The translations under genes were made by a program, and so were the position numbers. From Desulfotignum sp. (GTDB lineage: Bacteria > Desulfobacterota > Desulfobacteria > Desulfobacterales > Desulfobacteraceae): a stretch of DNA of 64,000 bases. Position 1 is the stretch's first letter. Every line of letters starts with the position of its first letter. The notes below the pieces were generated by a model. That model did not search any database. It was not told the origin of the DNA and saw nothing but the letters and a program-made list of their open reading frames with translations. Positions 62,136 through 64,000 of the stretch are shown here, one piece after another. The stretch is from assembly GCA_011390635.1 (NCBI GenBank), contig JAABSA010000002.1:62308-126307 (forward strand). The letters are read 5' to 3'.

Positions 62136-64000
62136 TTACGACATGATCCAGGTGGCGGTCTGGAAAAACGCGATGGACACCCCCAGGGCCAGCAGGGTGT
62201 TGAACGCCATGGAAAACGCTCCCCATTTCCATGATCCTGCTTCTTTTGCAATGCAGACCACGGCAACAAAACAGGGGGAGTAAAAAATGGTGAACAGAAT
62301 CAGGCTGAAGGCGGTGATGGGTCCCCATCCGGGGGCAGACTGCAGCCGCTCAGACAAAGACCCGGCATCTTCAGGGTCCACATCTCCTAAAGAATAGGCA
62401 GTTCCCAGGGTGGACACCACCACCTCTTTGGCAGCAAATCCCCCCACCAGGGCAATATTGGTCTGCCAGTCAAACCCTGCCAGGCGGGTCACAGGCTCCA
62501 GGACCATTCCCATGCGGCCGGCAATGGAATGCCGCAGGGCTGCGGAAGCCGGATCCACTTGTTCTTCACCTGTCTGCCAGACCGCCTCCTGTTGGGTTCC
62601 TGCCGGGGCAGAATCAGCCATTATTGGGGTGTCCAGCCGGGGAAAGGTCATCATGGCCCACAGAATAATGGAAATACCCAGGATGACCGTGCCTGCTTTT
62701 TTGATATACTGCCAGGTCCGCTCCCAGGTATGGATGGCCAGACCCTTGAAGGTGGGCAGCCTGTAGGGCGGCAGTTCCATGACAAAGGGGGTTGCCGGCC
62801 CCTGTATGACCGTGGACCGCAGCAGCTTGGCCACCAGCAGGGCACCCACCCAGGAAATCAGGGTGATGATGAACATTACCCGGGCCTGGTTCTCACTGAA
62901 AAATGCCGCCACCAGCAGTGCGTACACCGGCAGTTTGGCCCCGCAGTTCATGAAAGGCACTGTGAGCAGGGTGGCCAGCCGTTCCTTGGGAGACTTGAGG
63001 GTCCTGGCTGCCATGACACCGGGCACGGCGCAGCCCCCGGCGATGCCGCCGGAGACGATAAAGGCCATGACTGATGCGCCATGGAGACCGAACAGCCGGA
63101 AAATCCGGTCCAGCATGAATGCCATCCGGGCCAGATACCCGGTATCCTCCAGAAAGGATATTCCTAAAAACATGAACATGATCAACGGCACAAATCCCAA
63201 CACCCCGCCAACCCCGTCAATGATGCCGGAAATCACAAGGGACTTGAGCAGTCCATCGGAAAGCAGGCCGGCAACCCTGCCCGCAAGCCAGCCGAAAAAA
63301 TCTTCACACCATCCCACAGGTACCGCACTGTATGCAAAGGTGAACTGATACAATCCCATGAGCACCGCCACCATGAGCATGGGCCCCAGGAACCGGTGGG
63401 TGACGATTTTATCTATTTTATCAGAGGTCTCAATCCGGTTTTTATCCCGGGTGTGGGTCATCACCCCCTGCTTGAGAATGGATGTAATGAACCCGTAGCG
63501 CTGGTCGGCGATCATGCCTTCCGGGTGGGTGTCCAGGGTGGCATCCAGATGATGGGTCAGTTTCTGCGCCACCGATGACAGCCAGGAATCCATCTGTGGA
63601 TTCTGTTCTTTTCCCATTTCCAGGATCTGCACATCATTTTCCAGGTATTTTAGGGCCACCCACCGGGGAAGGTATCGGTCGGTCAAAAAATGTTCAGAAC
63701 TGATCTTTTCCACCATCTCATCCAGGGCTTCGTCAATGTCCCGGCCATAGGAGATTTTCAAGGGTGCGGGCCGGATTTCGGCATGTTCTGCCACTGTTTT
63801 GAGCAGATCATCTCTGCCTTTCCCGGTCCGGGCCACCATGGGCACCACCGGCAACCCCAGCAGGGAAGACAGCTTTGCAATGTCAATGTCAATGCCCCGT
63901 TTTTTTGCCACATCCATCATATTCAGCGCAATGCAGACAGGTGTACCCATTTCCATGAACTGGAGGGTCAGATACAGGTTGCGCTCCAGATTGGATGCAT
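62136..64000 (-). CDS. feoB: Ferrous iron transporter FeoB (N-terminus beyond window)
   Basis: The frame stays open to the window edge ([21 protein letters not shown]), so the track start at 63956 is internal. Visible are the end of the G domain ([16 protein letters not shown] with the NxxD G4 motif, [15 protein letters not shown]) and the helical GDI region. The membrane core has [46 protein letters not shown] (Gate motif) and [41 protein letters not shown]. Main Fe(II) uptake system of anaerobes. The C-terminus is complete; feoA is not visible on this side. Confidence 0.96.
   Translation of the reverse strand, partial: ASNLERNLYLTLQFMEMGTPVCIALNMMDVAKKRGIDIDIAKLSSLLGLPVVPMVARTGKGRDDLLKTVAEHAEIRPAPLKISYGRDIDEALDEMVEKISSEHFLTDRYLPRWVALKYLENDVQILEMGKEQNPQMDSWLSSVAQKLTHHLDATLDTHPEGMIADQRYGFITSILKQGVMTHTRDKNRIETSDKIDKIVTHRFLGPMLMVAVLMGLYQFTFAYSAVPVGWCEDFFGWLAGRVAGLLSDGLLKSLVISGIIDGVGGVLGFVPLIMFMFLGISFLEDTGYLARMAFMLDRIFRLFGLHGASVMAFIVSGGIAGGCAVPGVMAARTLKSPKERLATLLTVPFMNCGAKLPVYALLVAAFFSENQARVMFIITLISWVGALLVAKLLRSTVIQGPATPFVMELPPYRLPTFKGLAIHTWERTWQYIKKAGTVILGISIILWAMMTFPRLDTPIMADSAPAGTQQEAVWQTGEEQVDPASAALRHSIAGRMGMVLEPVTRLAGFDWQTNIALVGGFAAKEVVVSTLGTAYSLGDVDPEDAGSLSERLQSAPGWGPITAFSLILFTIFYSPCFVAVVCIAKEAGSWKWGAFSMAFNTLLALGVSIAFFQTATWIMS

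Noticed and set aside
62136-63956. FeoB starting at 63956 as in the track
   Set aside because: The frame stays open with FeoB-like residues to the window edge, so the true start is outside.
1-64000. CRISPR arrays, rRNA genes, IS elements
   Set aside because: No regularly spaced repeats, no rRNA-like stretches and no transposase-like ORF were seen.

Overview
The window reads as chromosome of a strictly anaerobic, sulfate-reducing member of the Desulfobacteraceae (Desulfobacula/Desulfotignum/Desulfobacter-like; inferred from gene content, no 16S rRNA present). The pointers are a giant HdrA-MvhD-MetV-MetF unit of the Wood-Ljungdahl type, heavy use of UGA-encoded selenocysteine, a phosphagen kinase, an A2-type cytochrome oxidase kept beside anaerobic genes, and the deltaproteobacterial order rho-rpmE-prfA-prmC / rpsB-tsf-pyrH-frr-uppS-cdsA-dxr-rseP.

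Layout. 1-11.7 kb: a long minus-strand housekeeping block running from coaE and rho through release factor, ribosomal and isoprenoid genes to a PurS-PurL fusion cut by the window edge. 11.8-15.4 kb: ndk, a PPC-domain protein, larE, tRNA-Gln(CUG), a 600-bp stretch without genes, a PilZ protein and a deleted trmO remnant. 15.4-23.8 kb: an Opp/Nik-type ABC importer, mocA-yqeC (accessory genes of Se/Mo hydroxylases), a tautomerase and gpsA. 24.2-28.1 kb: a membrane protein, a DJ-1 protein, a TetR regulator, a small Cys-rich protein coupled to an arginine/creatine-kinase-like phosphagen kinase, and an unusual MsrA. 28-34.1 kb: DUF2231, DOMON, SCO1, coxA, coxC, cox4, coxB and ctaB. 34.2-42 kb: a Rdx/SelW-like selenoprotein, yebG, then hdrA(Sec)-mvhD(Sec)-metV-metF. 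42.3-49 kb: AmpG-like transporter, MBL hydrolase, acyl-CoA dehydrogenase, phasin-like protein and UbiB kinase. 49-55.5 kb: a CheD-like protein facing an NrtA/SsuA-type ABC cluster with three substrate-binding-domain paralogues, one of them fused to a response-regulator receiver domain. 55.6-64 kb: ahcY, metK, a PfkB/adenosine-kinase-like protein, lon and feoB (cut by the edge).

How the genes work together. hdrA-mvhD-metV-metF overlap or nearly touch and probably encode one flavin-based complex feeding or draining methylene-tetrahydrofolate reductase; both electron-handling subunits carry selenocysteine, each followed by a plausible bacterial SECIS hairpin. The ORF track split hdrA at its UGA, started mvhD after its UGA, and missed the SelW-like gene entirely; all three are reconstructed here. 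ahcY, metK and the adenosine-kinase-like gene form an S-adenosylmethionine recycling group. The 49-55.5 kb cluster is the best candidate for an undescribed system: an ABC importer with one exported (Tat) binding protein, one binding-protein homologue lacking an export signal, and a CheY-like-binding-protein fusion that must be cytoplasmic. By analogy with the regulatory NrtA-like domain of cyanobacterial NrtC, the two internal copies may sense the imported solute.

Limits. All functions come from reading motifs; no database search was run. Promoters and operators are pattern matches only.
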